Part shown: positions 38,706 to 51,625 of the stretch, piece by piece
Layout of the letters: the number at the start of each line of letters is the position of its first letter
Numbering within the stretch: the stretch's first letter is position 1
Assembly (NCBI RefSeq): GCF_001640805.2
Contig: NC_066856.1
Location: 18,548,712-18,612,711 of the forward strand
Length of the DNA: 64,000 nucleotides
From: Lates calcarifer
Lineage: Eukaryota > Chordata > Actinopteri > Centropomidae
Direction: 5' to 3'
Notes under the pieces: generated by a model
What the model was told of the DNA's origin: nothing
Databases searched by the model: none
What the model saw: only the letters and a program-made list of their open reading frames with translations
Position numbers and translations under genes: made by a program

Positions 38706-41700
38706 AGCATACATTTTAAGTATTGACCTCTTAGAGTGATTTTCTTTACAGCATGTGGTTTCTCAGCTAGCTCTCTAAAGAAATGTGCAAGTGTTTCATC
38801 TGTGATGAGTCAAGCCAGGACAGATTTACCTTATTTGGACTGATTATCACTCGACCATAGACAGGGACTGCATGTATTTGAGTCTTGAGGTGTATAAACC
38901 CTTATCATTAAAACATAAAGAACTCTGGTGGTAAAATAAAAAGATGCTGTTAAGTGGAATACAGCTGTATTCCTTTATAGGAGATTGAAAAACTGGAGAA
39001 ACCATGATAAAATCTGTGTTAAATTCCCACTGAGCACCACAGACGCAGTTCAGAGTGTTCCTCTGAGAGCATTACAGGAGTATTATAATGATCTTATGTC
39101 AGTGAAAAAGCTCTGATTTGCTCTAAGAATGATTTCCCTGCACTATAATTAAATGCAGTGACCAGAGTATAATTAAAAATAGTGGCAATTACGTTTCGTA
39201 AGACTTGGATATGTGCAGAGACGTCTCACAGTTTGGGGTTAAATTATTAAAGGGAACCCTGAGGATGCATTTAACAAGATGCTATATTTATATATACGTG
39301 TGTGCGAGAGTGAGAGGAGCCACCTGGGCTGCAGGCCTCAGCTCGAGTCCCTCTGGAGTTCGCTGCAGCGTAAGCAGCCTTTGATATATTTGCTTAAATT
39401 ATGGAGGATAATGAATTTAAATTTGTGATGCATCAAGTCTCTGAAATGGCAACCCACCCCAGGAGCCCCGTAAATGTCTAATACAGCTCCCGGCTCCAGG
39501 GGAGGGAGTTGGGGAATCTTATACAAGATTGAGCTAATGAAAATAGATAGGCCTCTGAAATGCTAATGTTGACTTTTGGTGCCCAAATCTGGCTGCAGCC
39601 CACAGGACATACTGGTTCAAATATGTGTGTGTGTGTGGAAGAGACCCACACTTCTCCAGGGAAAGTGAAGCTAACCTTTAGCTTACCCTCTGATAAATGC
39701 GGTATACATTTTGTTCCTCACTCATGGACAAATTGCTCTGCAGAAACCAACAAATTGTGCTTCTGAGATCAATCGAACGGAACCAAAGAAAGAAAGAAAG
39801 AGAGAAAACATTCACTTCATTCTGTCGGAGAGCAGCGAAGCTTTACTCTGCCCCAATTTCTCACCCTTTGTTTCACACAAAAATTACACAAAGCATGAGT
39901 TCTGCTCTCCGTCGACAGCCCATATTCGCTCTGTCCGCCCACATTCAGCCGAGCCGCTGGCAATTAATTAAAGGAACCACATGCACAGCTCAGCCGGCTT
40001 GTCAGGCCTGCCAGTCATCAGCACGGCGTGACAATGATCTGACCATCACCGGCTTAATTGGCATTCGGAGGACATGCTCTTCCTCCTCACTGTAGACTAA
40101 ATAAACACACAGGCAGGCAGGATGCAACCTTCAGTCCTCATCTCTTCCTGATCAATAACCCTGCAGCACCGCGTCTGACATGCACTAACAGCTACAGGAG
40201 CATTTTTAACCCCTGTGCTTGCAGTTTTTGTTGTTGTTGTTGTTTTTTTTCACGCGTATCGACTCACGCGATTACAAATTCAAATCAAGGAGGCTGCCAA
40301 GAACAATTAGAAACTTCCTCTGAAGGAAAAGTTGATGTTTCTCTGATGGGGGAAGAAAAAGACAGAGCAGACAGTGAAGAGGGGGATCAGTTCTGCTACA
40401 TCGCCTACATTTCTTCCAACTTGTGTGTCTGTATTTAAAACAAATCTTGTCATAAACACGTCTCTAACTTTTCCCCCAGAATAACTTTTATGGTTTAAGT
40501 ATCACCAAGCAGCGAGTTTTCTGTTAATGGAACAGGGATATGTCGTTAATTTACATGTTTATATCTTGATACTTAATTGGTATTAACCTGGAAATGACTT
40601 TACAGAGTTGTAAAACCCAGAGTTGCTCTATTTTATACAACTCTGTGCAGTGTTTTAGTGTCTGAGTTCATGGATCTTGAACGCCTCCCTAAGTCTACAG
40701 CTGCTAAAAAAGGTCAATTTAAAGGAGGATTTTGTTTTATTAGAAGATGGGTGTGATGTTCACAGGTTTAACCATCATTTTTATTAGTTGTGATGAGTCT
40801 GACTGGTAAAACAAACATGAGAAAATGAAGGCGAGCAACAGAAATAACTGCCCAAACTATGGAAAAGTAAACATTTATCACGTTTATGAACTGACTTATT
40901 CCTCTTGAATGTGTAGTTCATGAATGAGTGATGTTTAAAAAAAATAAAATACACAGAGCACTTACATTCCTGGAAAATTAGGTCAGCTGCCGAATGGAGC
41001 AAAAAAAGAAAAAAAAAAACTCCAACTGGGACGGGAGGGGAGGAGATGAAAGTCGGCACACTTCTGTGGAAATTTGCACTGGTCCTGTCGACTTTTGCAT
41101 CACAAAACATCAACCACCTGGTACCACTTCAGGCTGAATAGATAGTAATTGAGGTGGGGGAGGGTGGGGGAGGATGCTCCTTCCTCTTCTGCTCAGTTTG
41201 AGGCATCAGAGCAGAGCCGTGTGACTGTTGTGTAATTGCGTTCATAAGCAGCGACGGCACAAAGACAAACTCCTCAACACTGCAGTGTTTCCGACGACTA
41301 AATAAAGGTGATTGTGATTTTTTTTCTCCCTCTTCAAAGGATGCAACATCCCCACCCCACCCCTCTCCTTCACCCCCTCCAACCTCCCCCCTACCTCACC
41401 CCTTTCCCCATTATATAGACTGTGTTTCCTGTGCTTCCATGGGAGCTTCTAATTGCCTATTGTGCTTGCTGCTCGGCTGTCTGGGTGATGTGCAGTGACA
41501 AGCCGCATCCTCAAAAAAACAGTGATGTGTACTCTGGAGGTTCTCTGGGAAGAGCTTTATCTGTCTCACACATGATTTCTCGCCCCCACACAAATCCTCC
41601 CCCCTTCTCCTCCCTCCTCCGTCCTCCCCTCATGTCTGTTGTAATGTAAAGTACGTATGTCAAGTGGAAGTGTAATGCATGTCGAGTGGAAAGCGAGCGT

Positions 41701-44184
41701 GCATGCCTTGTTCCCAGGGCAACCCGCGTGGAAACAAAATGAAAAAAAAAGTTGAGCAATTTGTCAGTTGTTCTCACAGTTCGTCCACAAAAAGTTTGTT
41801 CAAAGTCGAAGCCGTGAGACATTCTGTTTCCACTCAGATGAATTGGAAAAGTCTGGGGAAAGGAAAGACAAAATAGTGTGGGAAGAAGTCTTTTTACTCT
41901 CTCTGTAGCAGCATGTCTGGTTAGATTATGTCAAAGAGGTGATATTTTACATATGAAAGATGATAAATCAGATTTAAGATGTGAGAAATGTGTCTTTTAC
42001 ATACAGACACGTGTTATTTATCATGTATAGCAGCATTTGACATGATGAATTAGGTAGATTTTAGATATTTCACATGTAAAAACATGATTTTAAGTGTTAT
42101 ATAATACAAACAATATTCTAGACTCAAATCAAATATATACAATTTTCCCGCCTTTTTCTAAGCCCCGCCTTCTCATTTTTGTTTTCAGCCAATCACAACC
42201 CGACACACTCACCCTCAGCCAATCACTCGCGAGCTTTCAAAGTTTAGAATTGTTCTCTGTCTCTCTGCTGTTATTCTGCCGTCACTTTATCTGTACCCAG
42301 ATACACGATCCGATTTAACCTCTTTTACGACACTGCCCAATCCGTTCCATGCAAGATTTTACGTCGTGAGCCTTTTAAAAGTTGTTGTCGTGCTCTTGAG
42401 TGAGATTTCATTAAAAAAAAAAAGACACCAGATTGTGATATGACTGCTTTGAGTGCTAGCTATGGTTAGCTTCTTCTCACCTTGTGAAATTGGTGACATA
42501 TTAGCAAAGTGTTAGCTATGTAGTCCTGTTATTTTTTTGCTGTTAGCAGAGAGTTAGCATTAGCAACAGACATATTTTAGAGATATAATGGGTCTAAAGT
42601 CTTTACAGAGACCACATATACGATAATAAGCGATAAGCTGTTTTTACAATTACGCAATTAAGTGCACATACAGAATGTGACACCTGTACTGACTACCGCT
42701 CCTTGGCTAGGTCCAGTTACAAGACAACAGAAAGGCCTAACACCAACGAGTCCTCAGTTCTCTGCAATCACTGTAAAATTTCTGTTTCTATCCAAAGTTT
42801 GAAGACAAGACGTTTGGTGGGTTGAACAGAACCAGCTCCAGAACTGAGTCCAAATAGAGTAAATGAATGGGGTCTTCCCGGGCTGATTGAACTCTCTACT
42901 CTGGTACATTCCCACTTTGTGATTGAGGCTGATTCCACATGATAGTTCCCAACTCTAGGAAAAGTTGTTGTTAGAAGTTACCAGTGCACAATGGATTATG
43001 GGATACTGGCTGCATTTGGAGGCGTCAAAGTCAAGTCCTTTCAAAGTCACAGGTGAGTTGTGTACAATTTTCCAGGCCACTGGTTCCAAGTGAAAAGGGT
43101 CATGATGACCTTTGTCCAATGATTTCATCAGGTTTTATCCACCACTAGTAGATGCAGTTGTGGGAAACAGTGATCCAAGCTGCTGTTTCTGAGGAATTAT
43201 TAAAGATTGATGCAAAAATCATAATAAGAGAGAAGTCAAAGCTTGTCAAAATATTATATTATTTGCACAAATGCAGAGTAAAAGTGTAAGAATTTAAACT
43301 CTATTTGCATTTAAAGTGATTTTATTCCAACTTATTCTTGTGTATCTTGACTGAAGGTCTATGTATGTCTGTAAATCAATGAGAATTTTCTCAGTTTATG
43401 TCTCTACATAATACATACATCACCATTAATAAATCATACTCAGTGTGTTCACTCATGATTGCAGACGGTTAAACTCTGACACCAATTATCATAAGCAGTC
43501 TCAGCAGTCCCATTCTTCCAGTTAAACCACATTTTACCACATTATATCAATACTCTAATCTCATAAATTTAATATTTTTGAAGCAGGACCTCAAGTATTT
43601 GGATATATAGTGGTTATTTTAATGTGTTAAGTACATGTTTAATCAACATTTAAGTAAATATAAGGAGCAGATTGGAGCTAAAGATGAGTATAAATCTGGA
43701 TTTTTGCAATTTTTCTGTTAAATACTTGAGTCTGCAAGGAGGAATCTGGACTCCTGACTTCTGCATTTCTAAAATCCTTCTCACATCTCCAATGTCAAGT
43801 GCAGCTGATAACATGCACCAGCACATACTTTCCAAAACAACAGCATGAAAACAGCTGAGGTCAGCACTGTGCGGAGAACAACTGCGAACATGTAGCGATG
43901 TCAAAAGGACACGGAGGTAAAGTCAGGCAGCTGCACGACGACAACAGCTACGCAACATCCACGATTCGTCCTGGTTCTCGAATCCATCAGACTGAAAATG
44001 AAGCTCATCCGTTAAATTAGTGCAATCAGTGAACCTCTCTCTCTCTCTCTCTCAGTGGCTCATCAGAGGGATCTGCTCCGTCCCCCCCATCTGCTCCCTG
44101 CCAACTCCACGCTGCAGCGCTTGCCTCGGCCCCGCAGACCGATAGGACCCCGCAGGCCTGGCACCGGGCTCAGCCACCATGATG
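38706..44184. other. non-coding; C-rich tract at 41.34-41.41 kb, low-repeat block at 39.93-40.08 kb
   Basis: No supported exon. 39930-40080 (GCCGCTGGCAATTAATTAAAG, then GGCTTAATTGGCATTCGG) looks like a candidate conserved element. 41345-41410 is a C-rich polypyrimidine stretch. (GTT)n lies at about 40225-40243 and (CT)n at about 44034-44053. 42450-42560 has GTTAGC words like those of the 44.7-kb element. Confidence 0.35.
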
Positions 44185-44250
44185 AGGACATTTACATTTT
44201 AAGCGTTTGGCTGACGCTCATCTCCAGAGTGATTTACAGTCAGGAGGACC
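44185..44250 (+). repeat. short dispersed fish repeat (ACATTTACATTT...GATTTACAGT type)
   Basis: ACATTTACATTTTAAGCGTT, TGGCTGACGCTCATCTCCAG, AGTGATTTACAGT follow the common fish repeat word order (acatttacattt..gcatttggcagacgc..ccaaagcgacttacagt). Confidence 0.6.
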
Positions 44251-44655
44251 CGAGGGCAGAGGCTGACCTTGTGTGAATCACTGGTCGTCTTTTGTTTTAT
44301 GATCTGCGCTTGTGCACATTCGTGTCCTGTGTTTGCTGTTATCAGAGATCAGGAGAGGAGCTGCAGTTTTCCCACAACACCACACGTTTTTATACACTTT
44401 GTATCTGCAGTATGAGCTAATCAACCTTGAAGCTGAGCAGCAACGCAATGAAATGTGTTGCTGAGGCCTGACTAATGAACATGCACATTAGATTGGTGTA
44501 CTAAGTGGAACTGTTATTTCCAGGTTCATGGTGTAAAGAGGATAAACAGCTGTGTGAGCTCAGTTTTGTAAACAGGAGTGATAGTTCTCTTTGTCCATGT
44601 TGTGCTGATATACTCTGTTCTTAAGCCTAATAAGTCCAATAAAAATACACTGTGA

Positions 44656-45240
44656 TAAGAGAGAGGAAATGTTGCAGTTAAGTTACAATTTTTAAATGAA
44701 TGAAGAAAAATGGATGCTAACGTTAGCTAGGTTAGCTGGCTAACGTTAGCATCTGCTAGCGTCAAACTACTAGTAAAAGCAGGTGGGTTTTATATGGTGT
44801 CTCTTGCCATGAGCCCGCATCTTTGTGTTTTGGTTGTCAGTCTTTTTCTGTGCTCCCCAAAAATAATAAAAGTAGCTAGCTAAGGTCATCTATTTTCACC
44901 TTAGGTAGGCAAAGATGGCTAGCTAAAGCCAGCTTTATTCGCATTAGCTGGGAAGCACAGAAAGGACCGACAACCATAACACAAAAATGTGGGCTTATAG
45001 CAAGAAACACCCTATAAAACCTACCTGCTTTTACTAGTGGATGCTAATGTTAGTTAGGTTAGCTGGCTAACATTAGCAAATCTAGTTTTCCCTCATTCTT
45101 TTAAAAATTGTAACTTCAACTGCAACAATTTCCACTTCTTCTCTCTTCTTTACTAGCTAACAAGTGCTAACGTTAGCTAGTAAATGTTAGCTAGCTAATG
45201 TTAGCATCCACTAAGGTCCAATTTTGTTTTTCTTCATTTG
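44656..45240. mobile_element. large inverted-repeat element plus a third arm
   Basis: The arm 44656-44860 (GGAAATGTTGCAGTTAAG, TTACAATTTTTAAATGAATG, GATGCTAACGTTAGCTAGG, GGTTTTATATGGTGTCTCTT) is matched in reverse by 44950-45150, leaving a spacer of about 90 bases. A third partial arm, in the same sense as the right arm, follows at about 45165-45240. Short GCTAACGTTAGC palindromes occur inside each arm. No open frame for a transposase, so this is a foldback or MITE-type element. Confidence 0.8.
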
Positions 45241-47689
45241 TTTAAAATTAGAAATTTATCAACTTATTAAATAATATTTTTGTCAGTTGTGATGTTATGA
45301 AATAACACATTAAATATATATATAACAGCTATATTATCCTGAAAGTTAGATCAACTAAAACTTTCCAGTAGTCGCTATAACCTGCTACCTGCTGCCAGGG
45401 AGTTTTCTACCCTGCAAAGGAAAAAAAGTACTTTATCCACCACCTTCCATCACCTTCAGCTTGAGATCAGAAGAGGATAAGAGGATAAAGAGTAATGTCT
45501 TACCAAATCATCACTTTTCAGAGAGAACTGTATGACCTTTTATGAGACACTGCTGTAGCTCAAGCCTCCTGAGACTTGGAAAAATTAAAGTTTGGGTATT
45601 TCAGTAAACGTTTGAAATGTTTGTGCAAAAAACTTTTGAGAAGTATATTCTTTATATGTCTTTGTAGTGCAAATCTGGATATTGATCATCTCTCTCCTTT
45701 GCAACTTTACATCATTACTCATCATTTAATCAACAATAAATTAATAAATAAAATGAATGAACCTCAGATCACTAGTGTACAGAGAAGGTCTTGAGTCTTG
45801 AAGTAAAGCAAAGTCCAGTGTCTTGCTTAAGCACTTCAGTATGTGAAAAATACGAGCCAAGGGTCCAATTACATCCAATTAACCCATCAACAAAACCAAT
45901 TAACCAATCAACACAAAGTAATTATGGCAAACACCATCAGATGACTGCATATGAAAAACATGAAGTGTGTACGGCTAAGCAAAATTGTGAAATGCTTTTG
46001 ACATGCCACTAAAATGAAAAAAATCTTTAGTTAACAATTAGTTAAAAGTGAAAATACCTTGACTTTCATATGAAAACAGATTAAGTGAGAGAAGGAGATA
46101 GTGCAAGTAAGTGAACATCTAAAGAAATACATCTCATACATACAAATCCCACATCTTGAACCTGTCCACACACATGGACAAGCAAACCAGCAAGCAAACG
46201 CACACACACACATTCGCACAAAAACAGGCTGAAAAATGATAAGACATCTGCTGACTCATCCCCCAGCTGACCACCTGACTTCACTTCACACTCCAACTGT
46301 CTCCCCAGGCCCTTTTCTCCCCACACCCCCGAGCATTTCTCTCCAAAAAAGATGGAAGGGGCTGCTGATGAAAATTTTGCTGATATGCCCTCCCACCCAT
46401 ACCTGCCACCTCAATCGCTATCACCCAATCAAATCCCACCCTTTCAATCTCTGCTCGATGAGGAGGAGATAGGAGTTTAAGGTGACCTCGTTCTGAATGA
46501 GGCAGGCGAGGCTGTATAATTGGATACACTCTGACGTGAGATTGAGTTTATCCCAGGTCCTCACTGACCTGCTTTCCCGGAGTCTCTGCTCCGGGATGAA
46601 TGTTTGTGAATGAGAGTAATCGCTTTACAGAGGCTGAGATGGGGCTCAGGAGCAACAATCAGTTTAAACTGCAGCTCCTGAGGTTATATGGACGCGAGGC
46701 GAACGGGTAAACCGGAGGTCGACTCCAGTTACCTTTGACTCCTGTGAAGGATGTGTCCATAGACGAGGACACTATTGTTCTATCGGCTGTATTTTTAGCC
46801 ACGCTAAATTTTGAAATTTTGATAATCATAAAACAGACTTTACTTATCATTAATAATGAGTTTAGATCTTCCTGTAGTTTTAGTTTCTGTAATATACTGT
46901 GTCTCTTGTTCCCAGACCTAGGAATGGTGCCAATGAATATAAAATAAGAGATAAAAAAACAACCTCTGCTTGTTTGATTACTCTTTGCTTTTAAAGCGAT
47001 CCTTTTAACTACATCCTGATTGATTCTGAAGTTGGTGTGGCTGCTCAGAAACTCACTCTCTGGTGAAGTTTAACTCGGCAGAACGACCCGCAGCCTCTTT
47101 GTCTTTGAAGCCAAGTTTAGATTAATTTCGGGGAATATTGCAGCAGAGGTCGGATCAAAAACACACCTCTGCGAATCAAAGTTCTGGCGAGGTACAAATT
47201 GGAGTCTGAATCTCTTTAAAGCTGGAATACCTAACCCCCCTACCCTCCCAACATAAAAGATGATTAAAAGATATCTCATACATTATCAATCTGTGTCTGT
47301 CTGCATCTTCCAGTTTTTCTTAAATTTAATTTTCAGTGATGTTTTGGAGCCATAAACCTGTCGGAGGGCATAAAGCCATTACTAAAATATGGGAGAAAAC
47401 TTTCGGAAATGAGCTGCAGAGCTAAAATAACGATTGTAGCACTATCTCCATCAAAATGTACACTTGTACGTAAATAAATGTCATTTCTGGGATCTCAAAA
47501 TGTACCAAAATCACCTTTACATAACAACAAATTGTTTGAAGGCCAATCTCCACAAGGAAAAAGCTAACGTTAGGCTATAAACCAACTACTCCACAGTCAC
47601 ATGACGTCAACGTCTCCACCACTAAGCTTCCAACTGGTCATTTCATTTAGCTCTGAGCTCTTCTACAAAAGCCTTTCTTCTTAGAAAGT

Positions 47690-47885
47690 AAGTGATAGTT
47701 TCAAAGAGCGTGAGTAGAAACACAACGAGGCTGTAAAGGTGGACTGGTGAGTCAGATGGGTTTTCGCATGTTAACGTCCGACAACCTCTGTAGTCTCATT
47801 TAGACACTCGTTAGCAACCTGCCTTTTTTAAGACGTATTTTATGTCGGAGAATAAAACGTGAAAATGTCTTGAGCTTGTGTTAAA
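47690..47885 (-). repeat. dispersed repeat, inverted partner of 4.0 kb
   Basis: On the minus strand it reads CTCAAGACATTTTCACGTTT, GTCTTAAAAAAGGCAGGTTG, CTAACGAGTGTCTAAATGAG, then CCAGTCCACCTTTACAGCC, parallel to 3960-4175. Confidence 0.75.
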
Positions 47886-47975
47886 ACCACAGGCCTTATT
47901 TCAGATATTTAATCAAAAACCCACTGACTTTGGGACGAGGAAACTGTTACTTTCGGGTTATAGGACTCAAGTTAC

Positions 47976-47990
47976 ATTGCCACCTAGTGG
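47976..47990 (-). promoter_or_regulatory. near-consensus CTCF-like motif, reverse
   Basis: The minus strand reads CCACTAGGTGGCAAT, one mismatch from the CTCF core. It points towards the forward site at 25.5 kb. Weak evidence by itself. Confidence 0.3.
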
Positions 47991-49616
47991 TCTGGCATGC
48001 ACACTACTGCGTTTTTAATCATTTTTGCAGACTGGTATGCATGAAGATCGTCATTACAACTTTTTTTAAAGCCCAAAGGAGTTGATAGCAGTGGTACGAA
48101 TTAAATAAATTATACCCTAATCCAGTTTTAACCATGTTGCATCTCCAAAGACATCAATGTTATGTTATCAGATCCCAGCATGACACCAGCGTACGCCATA
48201 ACCACATGATAACACCGTGCCCGAGCAGCTCATTACACTCAGAACCTCTCTTCGTCTTGATGGACACCACCAGGAGTTACACTATTAAGCGACTGACTGC
48301 GGGAGTCTTTCAAAAAGCTGTAAATCCTCACAGTTTGTGTCTTCTTCACACAGCCCGGGCTGTATCTCACTCTGCAGACACGCCACACTTTCCAACATAT
48401 CGCTGTTTTTCCCACTCATTCTGTCTCACTTTTTTTTTTTTTTTTGGTCTCTCCCACCCTCTCATCTCCGTCTAATTAATTCTCTCCTCTCATCTTTCAA
48501 CCAGGCTGTGGGGTGATCAATGATCTCTCACTAATTTATTTGGCACAGTGTGTACAGTGCAAGTTTCTGGGGAAGAGTGAATATACAGGAGGCTGTATTA
48601 ACATCTCTGTTGCAGCCTGGAAATGAAGCAGAAATTGAATTTTGAGGCTGGCCGCTTCTTATTTCAGACGGCTGACCTTCAATTCTAATACTAAATGGAG
48701 ACGGGTGAATATATTATATATTGTATACACAGAAACAGACACACACACTTCTGCAGAGGTTTTTTTTTCCTCCCCTTTGGAAATTTCTGCACGGCCTCCT
48801 GCAGCGTCCAGAGGTCTAATGACCTGGTTATGAGATGATCTCCGGGGGGGAGAAATTTCATGCATTTTGAGATGAACCAAACCATGATGGCAAATGTGTG
48901 CACTTTCACACCTGGATGGCGCCTCCCCTCCATCTCTAATCCGCAACGGAGGCGCAGCAGGGGTCTCCACGAATCAGCGGCAGGGTCAGATATTTCCCAT
49001 CCACGAGGGGATTATCTGAGCCTCTTCCTCAGGGGGAAGTTGGAGAAAAGAAAAAAAAGAAGAAGAACTCCGTATCTTGTGTTAGCAGGCCCCTAAAAAG
49101 CAGACGGGAGATCAAGTTTTCCCCCCTCGCTCTTGAGGTTTATTCATCGCAGTTTAAAGGGATAAGCACTAAATTTACCTTCACTTTAAAGCTGTACATC
49201 TGAGAGAAGCATCTGCGAGATCAATCACTCGTGGTTTGAGTATCACAGATTTAATTAGGTTGTAGTGGAAGTATAAGACTGGACTGAGAACACAAGTAGA
49301 AGTCTGGGAAGAGTTTGGGTTTTTTTGGTTCATTTCTATAAGCAGACCACATGGGAGAAGCTTTCACGCCATCTGTGCTCTGGTTTCGTTGGTCTTTAGT
49401 GAAAATATAACAAGCCTTATCACAGGAGAAGCACAAAGAGAGCTCAGCTAAGGGAGGACATTATGGTATCTGACAGGACTAAGATGTTTGTCGTCTAATG
49501 ATACGATATTACAGAGAGAAGGGGATTTAGATGTGGAAATATTGGACGATTCGGACATGGACAGTCAAGAAAATGCTTTTGTTTTTACATTTGTGGCACT
49601 GTTTTTTTGTTTAGCA

Positions 49617-50052
49617 AAGATAGGAGAAGAAGGAGATAGGAGAAAAAGACAGGAAAGGAAATGAAAGGAAGAGGGAGAGGAATTAAGGAGAGGAACAGGA
49701 GGAGATAAGGAGATGAGAGAAAGAAGAGGAGAAACGAGAGGAGACAAGGATATCGGAGGACCAACAAGGATAGGAAGAAGGAGAGGAGATGAGGAAAAGA
49801 GGAGAGGTGGAAAAGAAAAAGACATGAAAGTAAGATATAGAGAATGAAAAAGAAAGCAAGAGGAAACAAGGATAGAAGAGGAGAAGGAAAGGAGATAAAA
49901 GAAAGAAGAAGAGAAACTAGAGGAGACCAACAAAGACAGGAGGAAGGAGAGGAGACGAGGAAAAGAGAAGTGGAAAGAAAAAGACAAGAAGGAAAGAGAT
50001 AGAGCTTGAAAACGAACGACAAAAAGAGAAAAGGATGGAGGAAAGAAGAAAA
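49617..50052 (+). repeat. 436-bp polypurine (GA-rich) tract
   Basis: Almost only A and G on the plus strand, built from AGGAGA, GAAGAGG and AAAGAAAAAGACA words. A longer pattern beginning GAGAAAC(G/T)AGAGGAGAC repeats about 180 bases apart (near 49730 and 49911), so the block grew by tandem duplication. The long open frames across it on the minus strand are Ser/Leu/Phe simple sequence, not genes. Confidence 0.85.
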
Positions 50053-51129
50053 TGTTAAAATAAACTCAAATATACGTTCAGTTTCTCTCATATACGTCCT
50101 CTGCGTTTCCATCTCGGAAAATCACCCTTTGAAAAGTTCAACCATTATGTCCATTACATGCACAGCATTTAAAAGCCTGTCAGAGTCACACAGAGATATC
50201 ATTTCTGTGCCATTCATATGTGAGAACAGTTATTTAAAAGCATGAATCAGTATAATCAGCCGTTAGAAACCTGCAGAGGAGACGTAGCTGCAGCTTTACA
50301 GGTACCCCCGTCGCCATGTTACATAACCAGGATTAGCTCATTTCTGCATTGTAATCCTGAGAGCCCACATCTGGCATCTGCGTTGTTTCTGGCAATTAGG
50401 CCTCCGAGAGGAACACGCCGTTCCCTCGTGCACCCTCCCCTCTCCCCCGGACGGCTACACGTGTTAGCAATCTTCCTCTTCCTGAATGAATTTTGGTCGC
50501 GCCCCCCCCCCCCCCCCCCCGCGCCACCCTTCCTCCCTCCCCTCTGTTTGTGTGGCTACCAAAACGTAAATGCTGATTACCTCCGGGTGGGAAGGATTCA
50601 AACCCAGGAAAACAACTCAGCACTCTGCTATTCACTCAACAAGTAAATATTGTGACATTAATTCGTGTGGATGATTGCTCCCACTGCAAAGCCAGGCAGC
50701 TGAATGCCTATTCAGCAGCTGTGGACAGATAATTAATTTAATAACTTACTGTCAGCTGAATATTCATGTCTGAACGCAGGTACAATCAGCACTGATATGA
50801 CCAGAAACTGAGGTTTTTCCTCATAATTATGACACAGAAAGTTGTATTTTTATAATAAAGTGTTCACTGTTATGACTTCAGCATCAGTTTAAGGTGATAA
50901 TGAGACAAAAACACAGGAGTGGTTCATCAGATATCTTAGTAATAATATTTGGTCTGTGATGTTCTGGGCTATGTGCACTTAAAAACATCATAAATACACA
51001 AAAATATCACGTTGGAATTGCTAAAAAAACAAAACAGATTAAAAGGACAGCAACAGGAGCAAAAGAACATAACATAATATCTTGACGATGGTCGGGGAAA
51101 AGAAGGAGATATAATGCAAAGTGCTAGGT
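50053..51129. other. non-coding; 19-C run at 50502-50520, low-repeat block at 50.64-50.79 kb
   Basis: An uninterrupted run of 19 C is flanked by GCG. 50640-50790 (TGCCTATTCAGCAGCTGTGG, then GATAATTAATTTAATAACTT) is repeat-free and may be a conserved element. No exon. Confidence 0.45.
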
Positions 51130-51625
51130 AAAAGAAATATTCTGATGAAGATGTTGAAAAAAAAAAAAATGTACTTTTTGCAAAGATCATGTTGAAACTT
51201 TCTTGGAGATTTTCAGGTTCATAAAAAAAGAAAAAAAATTGAAAAAAAAAGATTATTTTGATTTTTTTTACAAGCATCAGATTTTTTTTCTTTTTAAACT
51301 ACATGTCCCCTTCAGAAAACTATTGCGATATCTCCAGAAACTTTTACCAAACCTTTGCAAGATCTCCTTTCTCGAGATTTTGCTTAAGTTTCTGGAGATC
51401 TCGCAAAAGTTTTAAGAGATCTTGCAAAGGTTCTGCGAGGTCTTTCTTCAGATCTCGTAAAAGTTTCTGGAGATCTCGCAAAGGTTTCCAGGGAGGGGAC
51501 ATGGAGTTTAAAAAGAAAAAAATCAGATGGTTGGAAAAAAAAATTTTTTTTTACGAGATCTTGAGAAAGTTTCAGGTGATCTTGCAAAAGTACATCTTTT
51601 TTTTTTTCAACCTTCAGAATTTTTT
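51130..51625. repeat. nested palindrome with an internal AGATCTCGCAAA array
   Basis: Outer arms: TTGAAAAAAAA and TGTACTTTTTGCAAAGATCA at left are answered by TGATCTTGCAAAAGTACATC and TTTTTTTTCAA at right. Inner arms: CATCAGATTTTTTTTC and TTTTTAAACTACATGTCCCC are answered by GGGGACATGGAGTTTAAAAA and GAAAAAAATCAGATG. Between the inner arms, GGAGATCTCGCAAAAGTTTC-type units repeat in both orientations. No coding capacity. Confidence 0.8.

Larger units (their letters stand above)
45241..49616. other. non-coding, includes the inverted repeat partner and a CTCF-like site
   Basis: No supported exon. 47690-47885 is the reverse partner of 3960-4175. CA-rich sequence lies at about 46200-46213 and poly-T at about 48430-48446. 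Confidence 0.4.

Noticed and set aside
49565..50112. Two long overlapping open frames (140 and 175 codons) on the minus strand
   Set aside because: They are translations of the polypurine tract (Ser/Leu/Phe simple sequence) and are open in several frames at once.
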